Shown here: positions 54,257 through 63,935 of the stretch, piece after piece
How positions within the stretch are numbered: the first letter of the stretch is position 1
Layout of the letters: each line of letters begins with the position of its first letter
Source of the DNA: Candidatus Copromonas faecavium (nom. illeg.)
GTDB taxonomy: Bacteria; Bacillota; Clostridia; Lachnospirales; Lachnospiraceae
Assembly: GCA_018712915.1 (NCBI GenBank)
Contig: DVGC01000025.1
Span: 1 to 64,000 of the forward strand
Direction: 5' to 3'
Length of the DNA stretch: 64,000 bases
Position numbers and translations under genes: made by a program
The notes under the pieces: model-generated
Told to the model about the DNA's origin: nothing
The model's input: the letters and a program-made list of their open reading frames with translations, nothing else
Databases searched by the model: none

Positions 54257-56380
54257 TTGGCTGGAAGAGAATATCCGTTGGAGAGAACCAGAAATATCGG
54301 AATTATGGCTCATATCGATGCGGGTAAGACCACATTGACCGAGCGTATCCTTTATTATACTGGCGTAAACTATAAAATTGGCGATACTCATGAAGGCACA
54401 GCTACCATGGACTGGATGGAGCAGGAGCAGGAAAGAGGAATTACCATCACTTCCGCTGCTACGACATGCCACTGGACACTTCAGGAAAACTGCAAGCCCA
54501 AGGCTGGTGCACTGGAGCATCGTATCAACATCATTGATACTCCTGGTCACGTAGACTTCACGGTTGAGGTTGAGCGTTCCCTGCGTGTTCTGGACGGTGC
54601 TGTTGGCGTTTTCTGCGCCAAGGGAGGCGTTGAGCCCCAGTCCGAGAACGTATGGCGTCAGGCTGATACCTATAATGTACCGAGAATGGCATTCATCAAC
54701 AAGATGGATATCATGGGCGCAAACTTCTATGGCGCGGTAGAGCAGATCCGCACCAGACTTGGAAAGAACGCCATCTGCATTCAGATCCCGATCGGCAAGG
54801 AAGATGAGTTCAAGGGAATCATCGACCTGTTCGAGATGAAGGCTTATATCTACAATGACGACAAGGGCGAGGACATCAGCATTGTTGACGTTCCGGACGA
54901 CATGAAGGACGATGCGGAGCTTTACCGCAGCGAACTGATTGAGAAGGTCTGCGAGCTGGACGATGATCTGATGATGCAGTATCTGGAAGGTGAGGAGCCG
55001 TCCGTTGAGGATATGAAGAAGGTTCTGAGAAAGGCCACCTGCGAGTGCCAGGCAATTCCGGTATGCTGCGGTTCCGCTTACAGAAACAAGGGCGTTCAGA
55101 AGCTTCTGGATGCAGTTCTGGAATACATGCCGTCCCCCATCGACATCCCGGCTATCAAGGGTGTTGACATGGATGGAAACGAGATTGAGCGTCACTCTTC
55201 CGATGAAGAGCCTTTCGCCGCTCTTGCATTCAAGATTATGACAGACCCGTTCGTAGGAAAGCTTGCATTCTTCCGGGTATACTCCGGTACTTTGAATTCC
55301 GGTTCCTACGTATTAAACGCAACCAAGGGCAAGAAGGAGCGTGTAGGCCGTATCCTTCAGATGCATGCGAATAAGAGACAGGAGCTTGACAAGGTATATT
55401 CCGGTGATATCGCGGCAGCTGTAGGCTTCAAGATTACCACCACCGGTGATACCATCTGTGATGAGCAGCATCCGGTTATTCTGGAATCCATGGAATTCCC
55501 GGAGCCGGTTATCGACATCGCCATCGAGCCCAAGACAAAGGCAGGTCAGGATAAGATGGGCGAGGCTCTGGCCAAGCTTGCTGAGGAGGATCCCACCTTC
55601 CGTGTTCATACGGACAAGGAGACCGGACAGACCATCATTTCCGGTATGGGTGAGCTTCACCTTGAGATTATCGTAGACCGTCTGCTTCGTGAGTTTAAGG
55701 TAGAGGCCAATGTAGGTGCTCCTCAGGTTGCTTATAAAGAGACGTTCACCAAGGCAGTTGATGTGGACAGCAAGTACGCAAGACAGTCCGGCGGACGCGG
55801 ACAGTACGGACACTGTAAAGTACACTTCGAGCCCATGGATCCCAACGGTGAGGAGACATTCAAGTTTGAATCTTCCGTTGTGGGCGGCGCGATTCCGAAG
55901 GAGTATATCCCGGCAGTCGGCGAAGGTATCGAAGAGGCTACCAAGTCTGGTATCCTCGGCGGATTCCCGGTACTGGGTGTTCATGCCAATGTATACGACG
56001 GTTCTTACCACGAGGTTGACTCCTCTGAAATGGCCTTCCACATTGCCGGATCCATGGCCTTCAAAGATGCTATGGCAAAGGCAAACCCGGTTCTTCTTGA
56101 GCCGATCATGAAGGTTGAGGTAACCATGCCTGAGGAATATATGGGCGACGTTATCGGAGACATCAACTCCAGACGCGGCCGTATCGAGGGAATGGATGAC
56201 ATCGGCGGCGGCAAGATGGTAAAAGCTTATGTTCCGCTGGCAGAGATGTTCGGATACTCCACGGACCTTCGTTCCAAGACCCAGGGACGCGGAAACTACT
56301 CCATGTTCTTCGAGCGCTATGAGCAGGTTCCCAAGAGCGTTCAGGAGAAGATTATCGCGGAAAGAAAAGGCGCGAAATAA
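54257..56380 (+). CDS. fusA: Translation elongation factor G
   Basis: 707 residues. GTPase domain with G1 AHIDAGKTT, the switch region [13 protein letters not shown]3 DTPGHVDF and G4 NKMD; domains II-V follow with the domain IV tip [12 protein letters not shown]. The start codon is TTG at 54257 with AAAGGAGG upstream; no ATG fits. Drives translocation on the ribosome. Codon use is strongly biased, as expected for a highly expressed gene. Confidence 0.98.
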   Translation: MAGREYPLERTRNIGIMAHIDAGKTTLTERILYYTGVNYKIGDTHEGTATMDWMEQEQERGITITSAATTCHWTLQENCKPKAGALEHRINIIDTPGHVDFTVEVERSLRVLDGAVGVFCAKGGVEPQSENVWRQADTYNVPRMAFINKMDIMGANFYGAVEQIRTRLGKNAICIQIPIGKEDEFKGIIDLFEMKAYIYNDDKGEDISIVDVPDDMKDDAELYRSELIEKVCELDDDLMMQYLEGEEPSVEDMKKVLRKATCECQAIPVCCGSAYRNKGVQKLLDAVLEYMPSPIDIPAIKGVDMDGNEIERHSSDEEPFAALAFKIMTDPFVGKLAFFRVYSGTLNSGSYVLNATKGKKERVGRILQMHANKRQELDKVYSGDIAAAVGFKITTTGDTICDEQHPVILESMEFPEPVIDIAIEPKTKAGQDKMGEALAKLAEEDPTFRVHTDKETGQTIISGMGELHLEIIVDRLLREFKVEANVGAPQVAYKETFTKAVDVDSKYARQSGGRGQYGHCKVHFEPMDPNGEETFKFESSVVGGAIPKEYIPAVGEGIEEATKSGILGGFPVLGVHANVYDGSYHEVDSSEMAFHIAGSMAFKDAMAKANPVLLEPIMKVEVTMPEEYMGDVIGDINSRRGRIEGMDDIGGGKMVKAYVPLAEMFGYSTDLRSKTQGRGNYSMFFERYEQVPKSVQEKIIAERKGAK

Positions 56381-56392
56381 GCAAGAATGGGC

Positions 56393-56421
56393 TTGAAAAA
56401 CCTTTTTTAATAGAATATAAT
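56393..56421 (+). promoter_or_regulatory. Promoter of tuf
   Basis: TTGAAA (56393-56398), 17-nt spacer, TATAAT (56416-56421), giving tuf its own transcript in addition to read-through from fusA. Confidence 0.75.
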
Positions 56422-56483
56422 GGTATTCAGCCTAGTTAATAAAGAATAGCCCAATGGGCACGAATTAAGGAGGACGTTTTAAA

Positions 56484-57677
56484 ATGGCAAAAGCTAAGTT
56501 TGAAAGAACAAAACCGCATTGTAACATTGGTACCATTGGACACGTTGACCATGGTAAAACTACACTGACAGCAGCTATTACAAAGGTACTTTCCGAGAGA
56601 GTTGCCGGAAACGTAGCTACTGATTTTGAGAATATCGATAAGGCTCCCGAAGAGAGAGAGCGTGGAATCACGATTTCCACTGCACACGTTGAGTACGAGA
56701 CTGACAAGAGACACTATGCACACGTTGACTGCCCTGGCCATGCTGACTATGTAAAGAACATGATCACTGGTGCTGCTCAGATGGATGGCGCTATCCTGGT
56801 AGTTGCTGCTACTGATGGTGTTATGGCTCAGACAAGAGAGCACATCCTTCTTTCCCGTCAGGTAGGCGTACCGTACATCGTTGTATTCATGAACAAGTGC
56901 GACATGGTAGACGATCCGGAGCTTCTTGAGCTGGTTGAGATGGAGATCAGAGACCTTCTTAACGAGTACGAGTTCCCGGGCGATGATACTCCGGTTATCC
57001 AGGGTTCCGCTCTTAAGGCTCTTGAGGATCCGTCCAGCGAGTGGGGCGACAAGATCATGGAACTGATGGATGCAGTTGATGCTTACATTCCGGATCCGGT
57101 TCGTGACACTGACAAGCCGTTCCTTATGCCTGTTGAGGACGTATTCACCATCACTGGCCGTGGTACCGTTGCTACCGGCCGTGTAGAGCGTGGTACATTA
57201 AAGCTCAACGACGAGGTTGAGATCGTTGGTATCCATGAGGAGACCAGAAAGACTGTTGTAACTGGTATCGAGATGTTCCGTAAGCTCCTTGATCAGGCTC
57301 AGGCTGGTGACAACATCGGTGCTCTGCTTCGTGGTGTTCAGAGAACTGAGATCCAGAGAGGACAGTGCCTTGTAAAACCCGGTTCCGTAAAGTGCCATAA
57401 GAAGTTTACCGCACAGGTTTACGTTCTGACCAAGGACGAGGGTGGCCGTCATACTCCGTTCTTCAACAACTATCGTCCGCAGTTCTACTTCAGAACAACT
57501 GACGTTACCGGCGTTTGCGAGCTTCCGGAAGGAACCGAAATGTGCATGCCTGGTGACAACGTAGAGATGACCATCGAGCTGATTCATCCGGTAGCTATGG
57601 AGCAGGGTCTTCGTTTCGCTATTCGTGAGGGCGGCAGAACTGTTGGTTCCGGAAGAGTTGTTTCCATCATCGAATAA
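56484..57677 (+). CDS. tuf: Translation elongation factor Tu
   Basis: 397 residues. G1 [10 protein letters not shown], switch I with [19 protein letters not shown]3 DCPGHADY, G4 NKCDMVDD, then beta-barrel domains II and III ([13 protein letters not shown]). Delivers aminoacyl-tRNA to the ribosome. AAGGAGGACG precedes ATG 56484. Ends at a very strong terminator. Confidence 0.98.
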   Translation: MAKAKFERTKPHCNIGTIGHVDHGKTTLTAAITKVLSERVAGNVATDFENIDKAPEERERGITISTAHVEYETDKRHYAHVDCPGHADYVKNMITGAAQMDGAILVVAATDGVMAQTREHILLSRQVGVPYIVVFMNKCDMVDDPELLELVEMEIRDLLNEYEFPGDDTPVIQGSALKALEDPSSEWGDKIMELMDAVDAYIPDPVRDTDKPFLMPVEDVFTITGRGTVATGRVERGTLKLNDEVEIVGIHEETRKTVVTGIEMFRKLLDQAQAGDNIGALLRGVQRTEIQRGQCLVKPGSVKCHKKFTAQVYVLTKDEGGRHTPFFNNYRPQFYFRTTDVTGVCELPEGTEMCMPGDNVEMTIELIHPVAMEQGLRFAIREGGRTVGSGRVVSIIE

Positions 57678-57706
57678 TTCCTGTCGGGTAAACTGACAGA
57701 CCGATT

Positions 57707-57744
57707 AAAAATCCCTTCGCCGGTCAGGCGGAGGGATTTTTTTT
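57707..57744 (+). terminator. Strong terminator after tuf
   Basis: AAAAATCCCTTCGCC (57707-57721) pairs with GGCGGAGGGATTTTT (57727-57741) around a 5-nt loop, followed by further T. Confidence 0.9.
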
Positions 57745-57964
57745 GAGAAACTGCTGGTGACGGACACAGCACCCGGCAGCCGGGCAATCAGAACAGTCTT
57801 TTTCATCTCCCCGCAGATATGGGGGTGCAGCAATTCAGCAATAATTCAGTGAAAAACTACTTGCAATTCACAGGGAAGTGTGCCAGACTATTTTAGTAAA
57901 GTGTAAGCCTTCTGGAGGGGAGCGCGGGCGGCCTTCTCCGGAGGAATACAGAGGAGGTTTTTGT
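57745..57964. other. Gap before the secreted wall-binding protein
   Basis: No gene and no clear promoter seen. GAGGAGG at its right end is the ribosome site of the next gene. Confidence 0.4.
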
Positions 57965-59389
57965 ATGAAAAAATGTTTTGTTGTGTTTGGGGCGGCACTG
58001 GCACTGTGCATTACCGTTCCGTTTGTGGCCCTGGCGGATAAGGAGAATCCGAATCCCTATCTTGCGATTGTGATGAAGGGCAATGACCCGACTGTCAACA
58101 TCGACATGACGGAGGATAAGAGCGGAGAGGGATGGAGCTTTGACGCATCTTCCCATACGCTGATCCTGGACGGACTGGATGCTCAGAATATCCAGCTTTT
58201 TAACGCGGAGTATCCGGTTGCCGTTGAAATCGCCGGCGACAGTTCGCTGGATATGGGAATCTTTTTTAAGACGAAGGGTGGCGTAACTGTCTTTGGAGAC
58301 GGGACGCTTACAATCGGAGGAAATCCGTTTGGACAAGTCGATATCGGCGACGAGGTTACTATCGAGAGTGGAACGATTGTTTCTGAGAATCGTTTCTACT
58401 TAAACGGCGGAAAACTCCATATTGAGGGCGGTTCCGTGTTTGTAGACACCAGTGGTAATATGCCTTATGCTCTGATGGGCGCTACTTATACCTATGATGA
58501 TGCGCTGACGATTTCGGACGGCGTTCTGACGCTCTGCGGAGATAAGGAAGCCCTTTCTCTTAGCCATAATACAGGAGATCCCTATGATTCCTATGGAATT
58601 CATGAGGGCGTGGCCTTTACCGGTGAGGATGGGGAAGCGCTGCATCTAAAAGTAGAGCAGCGAGTCTGGAACGACTATACAGATTATATTTCAACCATCA
58701 GCGATGAGGACGGTACTCCGGCAGCTTATGCGGAACTTACCGCGTCGGATGACACGACGGAGCCGATTATTATTCTGGATCCGTCGGCGGAGAAACCGGA
58801 ACAGCCGGAGCAGCCGCCGGTGACGGATCCTGACGAGGAAGAGCCACCGGTTGCATCCGATTCTGATGCAGAGGAGCCGCCGGTTGCGTCTGATTCCGAC
58901 GCAGACGATTCCATTGCTTCTGATTCCAATGCATCCTCTTCCGGTTCTTCGGGCGGAGGCGCTTCCGGAAGCAGCCTTTCCGCGCAGATGAGAGCGGATT
59001 CTCTGAATGCGGTTTATTCTGCAGATCTGATTTTCGGCGGAGAATGGAGACTGGATGAAAACGGCTGGTGGTTTGTGGGAAATGACGGAAGTTATCCCAA
59101 GAACGTATGGGCGGAGCTTACATGGAATGGACAGACCGGCTGGTACTATTTCAATGCTCAGGGCTATATGCAGACCGGTTGGCTGCAGTTGGGGAACAGC
59201 TGGTATTTCCTTCATGACATCGCGGATGGAATGCAGGGACTTATGTATACCGGCTGGCATGAAATTGATGGAAAATGGTATTATTTCAATGAGATTCCGT
59301 CAGGCCCGGTTCCGCTGGGAATGATGTTCGCAAATTCCATGACACCGGACGGATACCGGGTGGATCGGAATGGCGTCTGGATTCCTTAA
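57965..59389 (+). CDS. Secreted protein with carbohydrate-binding-like domain and GW-type wall-binding repeats
   Basis: 474 residues. Signal peptide (KKCFVVFGAALALCITVPFVALA). The domain at 25-270 is beta-rich with a helix-like repetition (SSHTLILDGLDAQNIQLFNA, DGTLTIGGNPFGQVDIGDEV), like the carbohydrate-binding domains often seen in clostridial surface proteins. A Pro/Asp/Ser linker (about 275-325) contains near-identical EEPPVASDSDA units. The C-terminus has choline-binding-type GW repeats (DENGWWFVGNDGSYPKNVWA, GQTGWYYFNAQGYMQTGWLQ, GWHEIDGKWYYFNEIPSGPV) for wall attachment. GAGGAGG precedes ATG 57965. Ligand unknown. Confidence 0.75.
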   Translation: MKKCFVVFGAALALCITVPFVALADKENPNPYLAIVMKGNDPTVNIDMTEDKSGEGWSFDASSHTLILDGLDAQNIQLFNAEYPVAVEIAGDSSLDMGIFFKTKGGVTVFGDGTLTIGGNPFGQVDIGDEVTIESGTIVSENRFYLNGGKLHIEGGSVFVDTSGNMPYALMGATYTYDDALTISDGVLTLCGDKEALSLSHNTGDPYDSYGIHEGVAFTGEDGEALHLKVEQRVWNDYTDYISTISDEDGTPAAYAELTASDDTTEPIIILDPSAEKPEQPEQPPVTDPDEEEPPVASDSDAEEPPVASDSDADDSIASDSNASSSGSSGGGASGSSLSAQMRADSLNAVYSADLIFGGEWRLDENGWWFVGNDGSYPKNVWAELTWNGQTGWYYFNAQGYMQTGWLQLGNSWYFLHDIADGMQGLMYTGWHEIDGKWYYFNEIPSGPVPLGMMFANSMTPDGYRVDRNGVWIP

Positions 59390-59436
59390 GCCAAAACCGG
59401 CAGAGACTGTCAAATAAATAAGAAAGAAATTGAGAA

Positions 59437-59520
59437 AGGACGCTGCATAGGGCGGCCGCAGGCCGCCCCTCTTCTGAAATGGGCTGCCCGCCATTTCAGA
59501 AGAAGACGGCGTCTTTTTTT
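59437..59520. terminator. Compound three-stem convergent terminator
   Basis: Two perfect hairpins, GGGCGGCC/GGCCGCCC (59450-59457 and 59461-59468) and CTTCTGAAATGG/CCATTTCAGAAG (59471-59482 and 59491-59502), are enclosed by GACGC/GCGTC and end in seven T. It separates the wall-binding gene from the amidohydrolase gene on the other strand. Confidence 0.75.
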
Positions 59521-59522
59521 GA

Positions 59523-60965
59523 TTAGTAGGTTTCCAAAGGCGGCAGGACACTGTCGGGCAGAGGACAGGTGTAGGCTCCGCCATTGCGTTTCTTTACTTC
59601 TTCCTTTGCTCTTTCTATGATATCAGGCCGGTCCATGGTCCGGACACAGGAAAGTGCCATAACCTTTGCCGCCGTCAACAGTCCTTTATGAGCCAGAGGG
59701 CTGCAGGACTGTGCCACCATCTGCCAGGTATGTCCCACATTTCCGATGCAGGCGGTGGCAATGTTCAGATTGAGAGTGGGCGCTGCATAGCCCACGTCAC
59801 CCACGTCGGTGGATCCGGCACTTAAGGTAATGCTGGCCGGATTGAAAGGATGAACTTCCGAATCCAGCGGCCGTTCCAGGATCTCCTCCAGCCGGTCTTC
59901 CCCATAGGTTTCTACGATTTGCTTTTTAATGGATTCCATGGTGGCGCCATGGTAAGTATGAAGAAATTCCCTTGCCATTGCATAATCGGATTCCTCCCAC
60001 TTGGGAGCGCCCACCTCCTTCAGGCATTCATCGGCCACTTCCGCCAGGGCATTGTTGGGAATGTATTCGGTAAAGGCCATGGACAGATCACAGGTCATGG
60101 TGGTGTCGGTCATGATAGCGGCGCCTCTGGCCACATTTTTAACCCGTTCAAACAGCTCCTTTGTCTGGGAAACCCATGGAGCCCGGACTTCATAGCGGAT
60201 GACGGCATGATCCTGAACCACGTTGGGAGCAGTTCCGCCGGCATCAATGTAGGCATAATGGATTCTGGCCTCGGGAATCATATGTTCTCTCAGATAATTG
60301 CAGCCCACGTTCATTAATTCTACGGCATCCAGCGCGCTCCGGCCCAGATAGGGGCATCCGCCGGCGTGGGCGGAAACACCTTGAAATTCAAAGTTGGCTC
60401 CCATAATGGCGTTGCTGTGAGTGGCCTCCACTTCATTCCTGGTCGCCGGATGCCAGGTATAAATGAAATCCACATCGTTGAACATCCCGGCCCGTGCCAT
60501 AAACTGCTTGGAACCGGCACCCTCCTCGGCAGGACAGCCGAAATAGATGATGGTACCGTCTTTTTTAAATTCCTTCAGATATTCTTTCACAGCCAGAGCG
60601 GCAGCCAGGGAACCGGTACCGAGGGCACAGTGACCGCAGCCATGACCGGGAGCGCCCGGGCTGACCGGCTCTTTTTCCGCCAGGGCCGCTTTCTGGCTTA
60701 AGGAAGAGAGGGCGTCATATTCGCCCAGGATTCCCATAACCGGCCTGCCGCTTCCGTAAGAAAACCGTCCGGTAAAGCAGGTGGGGATGCCGGCATCGCC
60801 TTCTGTCAGCGTAAAGCCTTCTTCTTTTAAGATGGATTTTAAAAGCTCTGCTGATTTTGTCTCATGGAAGGCCAGCTCCGCATACTCCCAGATCTTATCG
60901 TTGGCGTCAAGGATTTTTTGGGATTTTTCATCGATAACATGTGTAAGAAATTCCAGATCGTTCAT
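59523..60965 (-). CDS. M20 family amidohydrolase, AbgB-like
   Basis: 480-residue metallopeptidase-fold amidohydrolase. Metal and catalytic marks: GILGEYDALSSL, GHGCGHCALGTGSLAA, FGCPAEEGAGSKQFMARAG, TWHPATRNEVEATHSN, and the C-terminal STDVGDVGYAAPTL with a metal ligand region. The arrangement resembles subunit B of p-aminobenzoyl-glutamate hydrolase and related amidases; the true substrate is unknown. I chose ATG 60965 with AAAGGAAA upstream; the frame opens at 61040. Single gene. Confidence 0.85.
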   Translation of the reverse strand: MNDLEFLTHVIDEKSQKILDANDKIWEYAELAFHETKSAELLKSILKEEGFTLTEGDAGIPTCFTGRFSYGSGRPVMGILGEYDALSSLSQKAALAEKEPVSPGAPGHGCGHCALGTGSLAAALAVKEYLKEFKKDGTIIYFGCPAEEGAGSKQFMARAGMFNDVDFIYTWHPATRNEVEATHSNAIMGANFEFQGVSAHAGGCPYLGRSALDAVELMNVGCNYLREHMIPEARIHYAYIDAGGTAPNVVQDHAVIRYEVRAPWVSQTKELFERVKNVARGAAIMTDTTMTCDLSMAFTEYIPNNALAEVADECLKEVGAPKWEESDYAMAREFLHTYHGATMESIKKQIVETYGEDRLEEILERPLDSEVHPFNPASITLSAGSTDVGDVGYAAPTLNLNIATACIGNVGHTWQMVAQSCSPLAHKGLLTAAKVMALSCVRTMDRPDIIERAKEEVKKRNGGAYTCPLPDSVLPPLETY

Positions 60966-61035
60966 GCTGTTTCCTTTCTCCGGCGACAGTGTCTGCGTAC
61001 CAGGGGAGTGCCCTGTCCCTTGCACTGATGCCGGG

Positions 61036-61065
61036 ATCATATGATATCAGGTTCCGGTATCACAA
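61036..61065 (-). promoter_or_regulatory. Minus-strand promoter of the M20 gene
   Basis: Minus strand: TTGTGA (61065-61060), 18-nt spacer, TATGAT (61041-61036). The -10 lies in the palindrome ATCATATGAT. Confidence 0.5.
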
Positions 61066-61198
61066 TGGTTCAAGAATCTAATCCGCGGCATATGCAATGA
61101 ATATATGTGCTATTAACACTCTGCTATGCTGCATTGATAGTTTACTATAGTTTGGGAGAAAGCACAATGAGTTTTTAGGGCAATTCTGCGGCAGGGTA

Positions 61199-61227
61199 TT
61201 TACCGGAAAAGTGGGTCATGTTATGAT
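61199..61227 (+). promoter_or_regulatory. Promoter candidate of the two-component operon
   Basis: TTTACC (61199-61204), 17-nt spacer, TATGAT (61222-61227), just before the AAGGAGG of the response regulator. A second weaker candidate (TTAACA 61113-61118, 17 nt, GATAGT) lies upstream. Confidence 0.4.
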
Positions 61228-61249
61228 AAGGAGCAAGGAGGGGATTAGA

Positions 61250-61951
61250 ATGGCAAAACGGATTTATGTGGCAGATGATGAGAAGAATATCTGCTTTCTG
61301 ATAGAGAATTTCCTGGAAAAAGAGGGATTTGAAGTAGAATGTTTCGGAGACGGCGAATCCCTTCTGGAGGCGTGTGAAAAGCAGATGCCGGACTTGTGCA
61401 TTCTGGATATTATGATGCCGGGAATGGATGGGCTGACGGTCTGTACCCGGTTAAGAAAGATGAGCAATGTGCCGATTATTATCGTTTCAGCGAAGGATTC
61501 GCCGCTGGACAGGATTACAGGAATTACGCTGGGAAGCGATGACTATATGGTGAAGCCGTTCCTGCCTCTGGAGCTTGTGACCAGGGTAAAGGCATTGTTT
61601 CGCCGGGTGGACGCATTTTCCAGCCCGGAAGAGGCCAGGGAAGATTATGAGCTGGGGGATATCCAGCTTTCTCCCAAACGGCGGGCAGCGAAGCTAAAAG
61701 GGGCGGATTTATCCCTGACACCGCTGGAGTTTGACTTTCTTTGCCATATGATGGCCCATCCGGAGCATGCAGCCAGCCGCGATGACCTTCTAAAGGCGCT
61801 CTGGAAGGTGGACAGCCGTGAAGTGGACACCAGGGCCGTAGATGACATGGTGAAACGTCTGAGAAAGAAACTAAAAGAGCAGGGAAGCTGCGTCAGAATC
61901 GAAACCGTATGGGGTTATGGATTCCGGCTGACGGCAGGAGGCGAGGAATGA
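61250..61951 (+). CDS. OmpR/PhoB family response regulator
   Basis: 233 residues. Receiver domain with acidic pocket VADDEKN, phosphoacceptor Asp53 (CILDIMMPGMDG) and Lys in DDYMVKPF; C-terminal winged helix (LTPLEFDFLCHMMAHPEHAA, VDDMVKRLRKKL, TVWGYGFRL). I chose ATG 61250 with AAGGAGGGG upstream. Overlaps the kinase gene by 4 nt. Probably controls its own operon, including the small secreted protein at the end. Confidence 0.95.
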   Translation: MAKRIYVADDEKNICFLIENFLEKEGFEVECFGDGESLLEACEKQMPDLCILDIMMPGMDGLTVCTRLRKMSNVPIIIVSAKDSPLDRITGITLGSDDYMVKPFLPLELVTRVKALFRRVDAFSSPEEAREDYELGDIQLSPKRRAAKLKGADLSLTPLEFDFLCHMMAHPEHAASRDDLLKALWKVDSREVDTRAVDDMVKRLRKKLKEQGSCVRIETVWGYGFRLTAGGEE

Positions 61952-63408
61952 AGCTGAGCATCCGGATGAAAATCTTTCTTCCGGTCATGCTGCTTCTGAT
62001 TGTGTTTCCCCTGACCTTCTGGCTGGTGTTCCGGTCTTCGCTGGATGTGCATATGAATTTCAATATCCGCAGATCCCTGGAGAACCTGGCCGGAGAAATG
62101 GACAGGCTGATTGGTGATTACCAGGAGCAGTACGAAGAGGAGGGCGGACAGGCATCAGACGGAGAAGGGCAGTTCAGGGAAAATGAACTTCTTATGGAGC
62201 TGCGCCAGTTAATCCAGACAAAAACTGGTGTGAACTGGCTGGTTCTGGGAGATCGGTACCGGGTGCTTCATCCCCAGAACTATGATGATGAGCCGATTAT
62301 GACTTCCCTGTATTCGGAGTATTTAAGTCAGGTATCGGCAGCCGGAGAGTCTGCCTGGAAGGAAGGCGAAATTTTTGAGGATTCCATCGAGGGGAACCAG
62401 TATGTGCTGTACTGCCGGACAGTGGAACCGATTGGAAATCAGAATGTTCGCTGCCTGATTCTTTACAGCCCCCTTTATGATACCAGGGAGATTTTGGATG
62501 ATGTATCCGGTCTGGTATTTCTGATTATTGCCGTTATGGCGGCTGTTTCTATTATAATCGTCTGGTTTGTGGCCGGCAGCATTTCCGGTCCGGTAAGACG
62601 GCTCTGTGAGGCGGCCCGCGGAATCGGAGAAAAGAAATTCCGCCGGGTGGAAACCAGGGCAACGGTGAAGGAATTGTGCGAGCTGGAGGATGAGATTAAC
62701 CAGATGCAGGAAAAGCTGTCGAAGGCAGACGAGGCGGAGCGCGCCTTTTTCCAGAATGCATCCCATGAACTGCGGACTCCGCTCATGTCTATCAGCGGAT
62801 ATGCCCAGGGGATTCAGCGGGGAGTTTTTGAGGATGTGTCCCAGGCTGCCGGGGTGATTCTGGATGAGAGCCGGAGGCTGACGGAGGTGGTGGACGGCAT
62901 CCTGACGCTGACCAGGATGGACCAGCTCCGGTATCAGGTGGTTCCGGTGGAAGTGGAGCTGAATGCCTTTGTGGAGGATCAGCTGGAACGGCTGGAGGGG
63001 CTGGCCTATCAAAGGAAGATCCGGCTGGAATTTCACCCGCAGAAGGAGCATAAAATCACAACGGATGCCATGCTGCTGAGCCGCGCCTATTCCAATATTA
63101 TGTCTAACTGTATCCGGTACGCGAAATCGGAGGTCCGGACAGAAATTTTCAGGGACGGGGAATGGGTGCGGATCAGGGTAACGGATGACGGACCAGGGCT
63201 CGGGAAGGAGGAGCTGCCCCATCTGTTCGACCGGTTTTATAAAGGGAAAAACGGAAATCATGGGCTGGGCCTTTCTATCGCGAAGGCATCCATGGAATAT
63301 ATGGGCGGAACGGTTACAGCCGTAAGCCGGGAAAACGGAGCCGAGTTTTTAATGGGAATGCCGCAGGATTGCCGCAGCTTGACCATAGAAGAACGGGAGG
63401 TTTTGTGA
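61948..63408 (+). CDS. Membrane sensor histidine kinase
   Basis: 486 residues. Membrane helix 1 (about 8-29), an extracytoplasmic sensor region of about 155 residues, helix 2 (188-208), HAMP linker, phosphoacceptor His273 (FFQNASHELRTPLMSISGYA), and the ATPase part with N-box NIMSNCIRYAKS, DDGPGLGKEELPHLFDRFYK and HGLGLSIAK. ATGA overlap with the response regulator (4 nt). Pairs with that regulator. The stimulus cannot be read; the external domain may interact with the secreted partner encoded downstream. Confidence 0.95.
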   Translation: MKLSIRMKIFLPVMLLLIVFPLTFWLVFRSSLDVHMNFNIRRSLENLAGEMDRLIGDYQEQYEEEGGQASDGEGQFRENELLMELRQLIQTKTGVNWLVLGDRYRVLHPQNYDDEPIMTSLYSEYLSQVSAAGESAWKEGEIFEDSIEGNQYVLYCRTVEPIGNQNVRCLILYSPLYDTREILDDVSGLVFLIIAVMAAVSIIIVWFVAGSISGPVRRLCEAARGIGEKKFRRVETRATVKELCELEDEINQMQEKLSKADEAERAFFQNASHELRTPLMSISGYAQGIQRGVFEDVSQAAGVILDESRRLTEVVDGILTLTRMDQLRYQVVPVEVELNAFVEDQLERLEGLAYQRKIRLEFHPQKEHKITTDAMLLSRAYSNIMSNCIRYAKSEVRTEIFRDGEWVRIRVTDDGPGLGKEELPHLFDRFYKGKNGNHGLGLSIAKASMEYMGGTVTAVSRENGAEFLMGMPQDCRSLTIEEREVL

Positions 63409-63438
63409 TAAGATAAAATCAGCAAAGGAGGACAGAGA

Positions 63439-63885
63439 ATGAAACGATGGATCTTTCTGTTCAGCCTGATGGCCTGCCTGGTATGCACGCCGTTTACAGG
63501 ACTTGCCAATGATACAGACGCTGCGCAGCAGAAGTATGAAGAGGCAATTTCCGAAAACTGGAAGGAAATGCTGAAAGGGAGTATCCGGCTGGATACGTTG
63601 AATGCTGAAAACAATACCCATCTTCTCTGGTGGCAGGACGTGGAAAACCCGTCCAAGGAGGCAGCCGCCCTGGTGGAGCAGATTGAGGCTCTGATGGAGC
63701 AGCAGGAAGAGGACCAGGAGAGTATGGATCCTTATACAAAGGCCAAAAAGGCCTGTGATGAGAAGATGAATGCAGATGGAGCCAATGCGGCTCTGGAAAA
63801 CATCATCCGGATACAGCAGGACAGGATCGAGGATCAGGAGGAGCTGGCAAAGCTCTGGGAGAAAGTAGACGGATTGGTGAAGTGA
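63439..63885 (+). CDS. Small secreted helical protein linked to the two-component system
   Basis: 148 residues: signal peptide (KRWIFLFSLMACLVCTPFTG, cut near Ala23), then a Glu/Gln-rich mostly helical chain with two coiled-coil-like stretches (AALVEQIEALMEQQEEDQES, IIRIQQDRIEDQEELAKLWE). No family recognised. AAAGGAGG precedes ATG 63439, 30 nt after the kinase gene, and a strong terminator follows, so it closes the operon. Small secreted helical proteins such as CpxP or Spy can feed back on two-component systems in other bacteria, which is an analogy only. Confidence 0.7.
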   Translation: MKRWIFLFSLMACLVCTPFTGLANDTDAAQQKYEEAISENWKEMLKGSIRLDTLNAENNTHLLWWQDVENPSKEAAALVEQIEALMEQQEEDQESMDPYTKAKKACDEKMNADGANAALENIIRIQQDRIEDQEELAKLWEKVDGLVK

Positions 63886-63898
63886 CGGATTACAAAGG

Positions 63899-63935
63899 AA
63901 AAAGCTGTGAGGTTGAATGCCCCACAGCTTTTTTG
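63899..63935 (+). terminator. Terminator of the two-component operon
   Basis: AAAAAGCTGTG (63899-63909) and CACAGCTTTTT (63923-63933), then T. Nothing is seen in the remaining bases to 64000. Confidence 0.85.
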
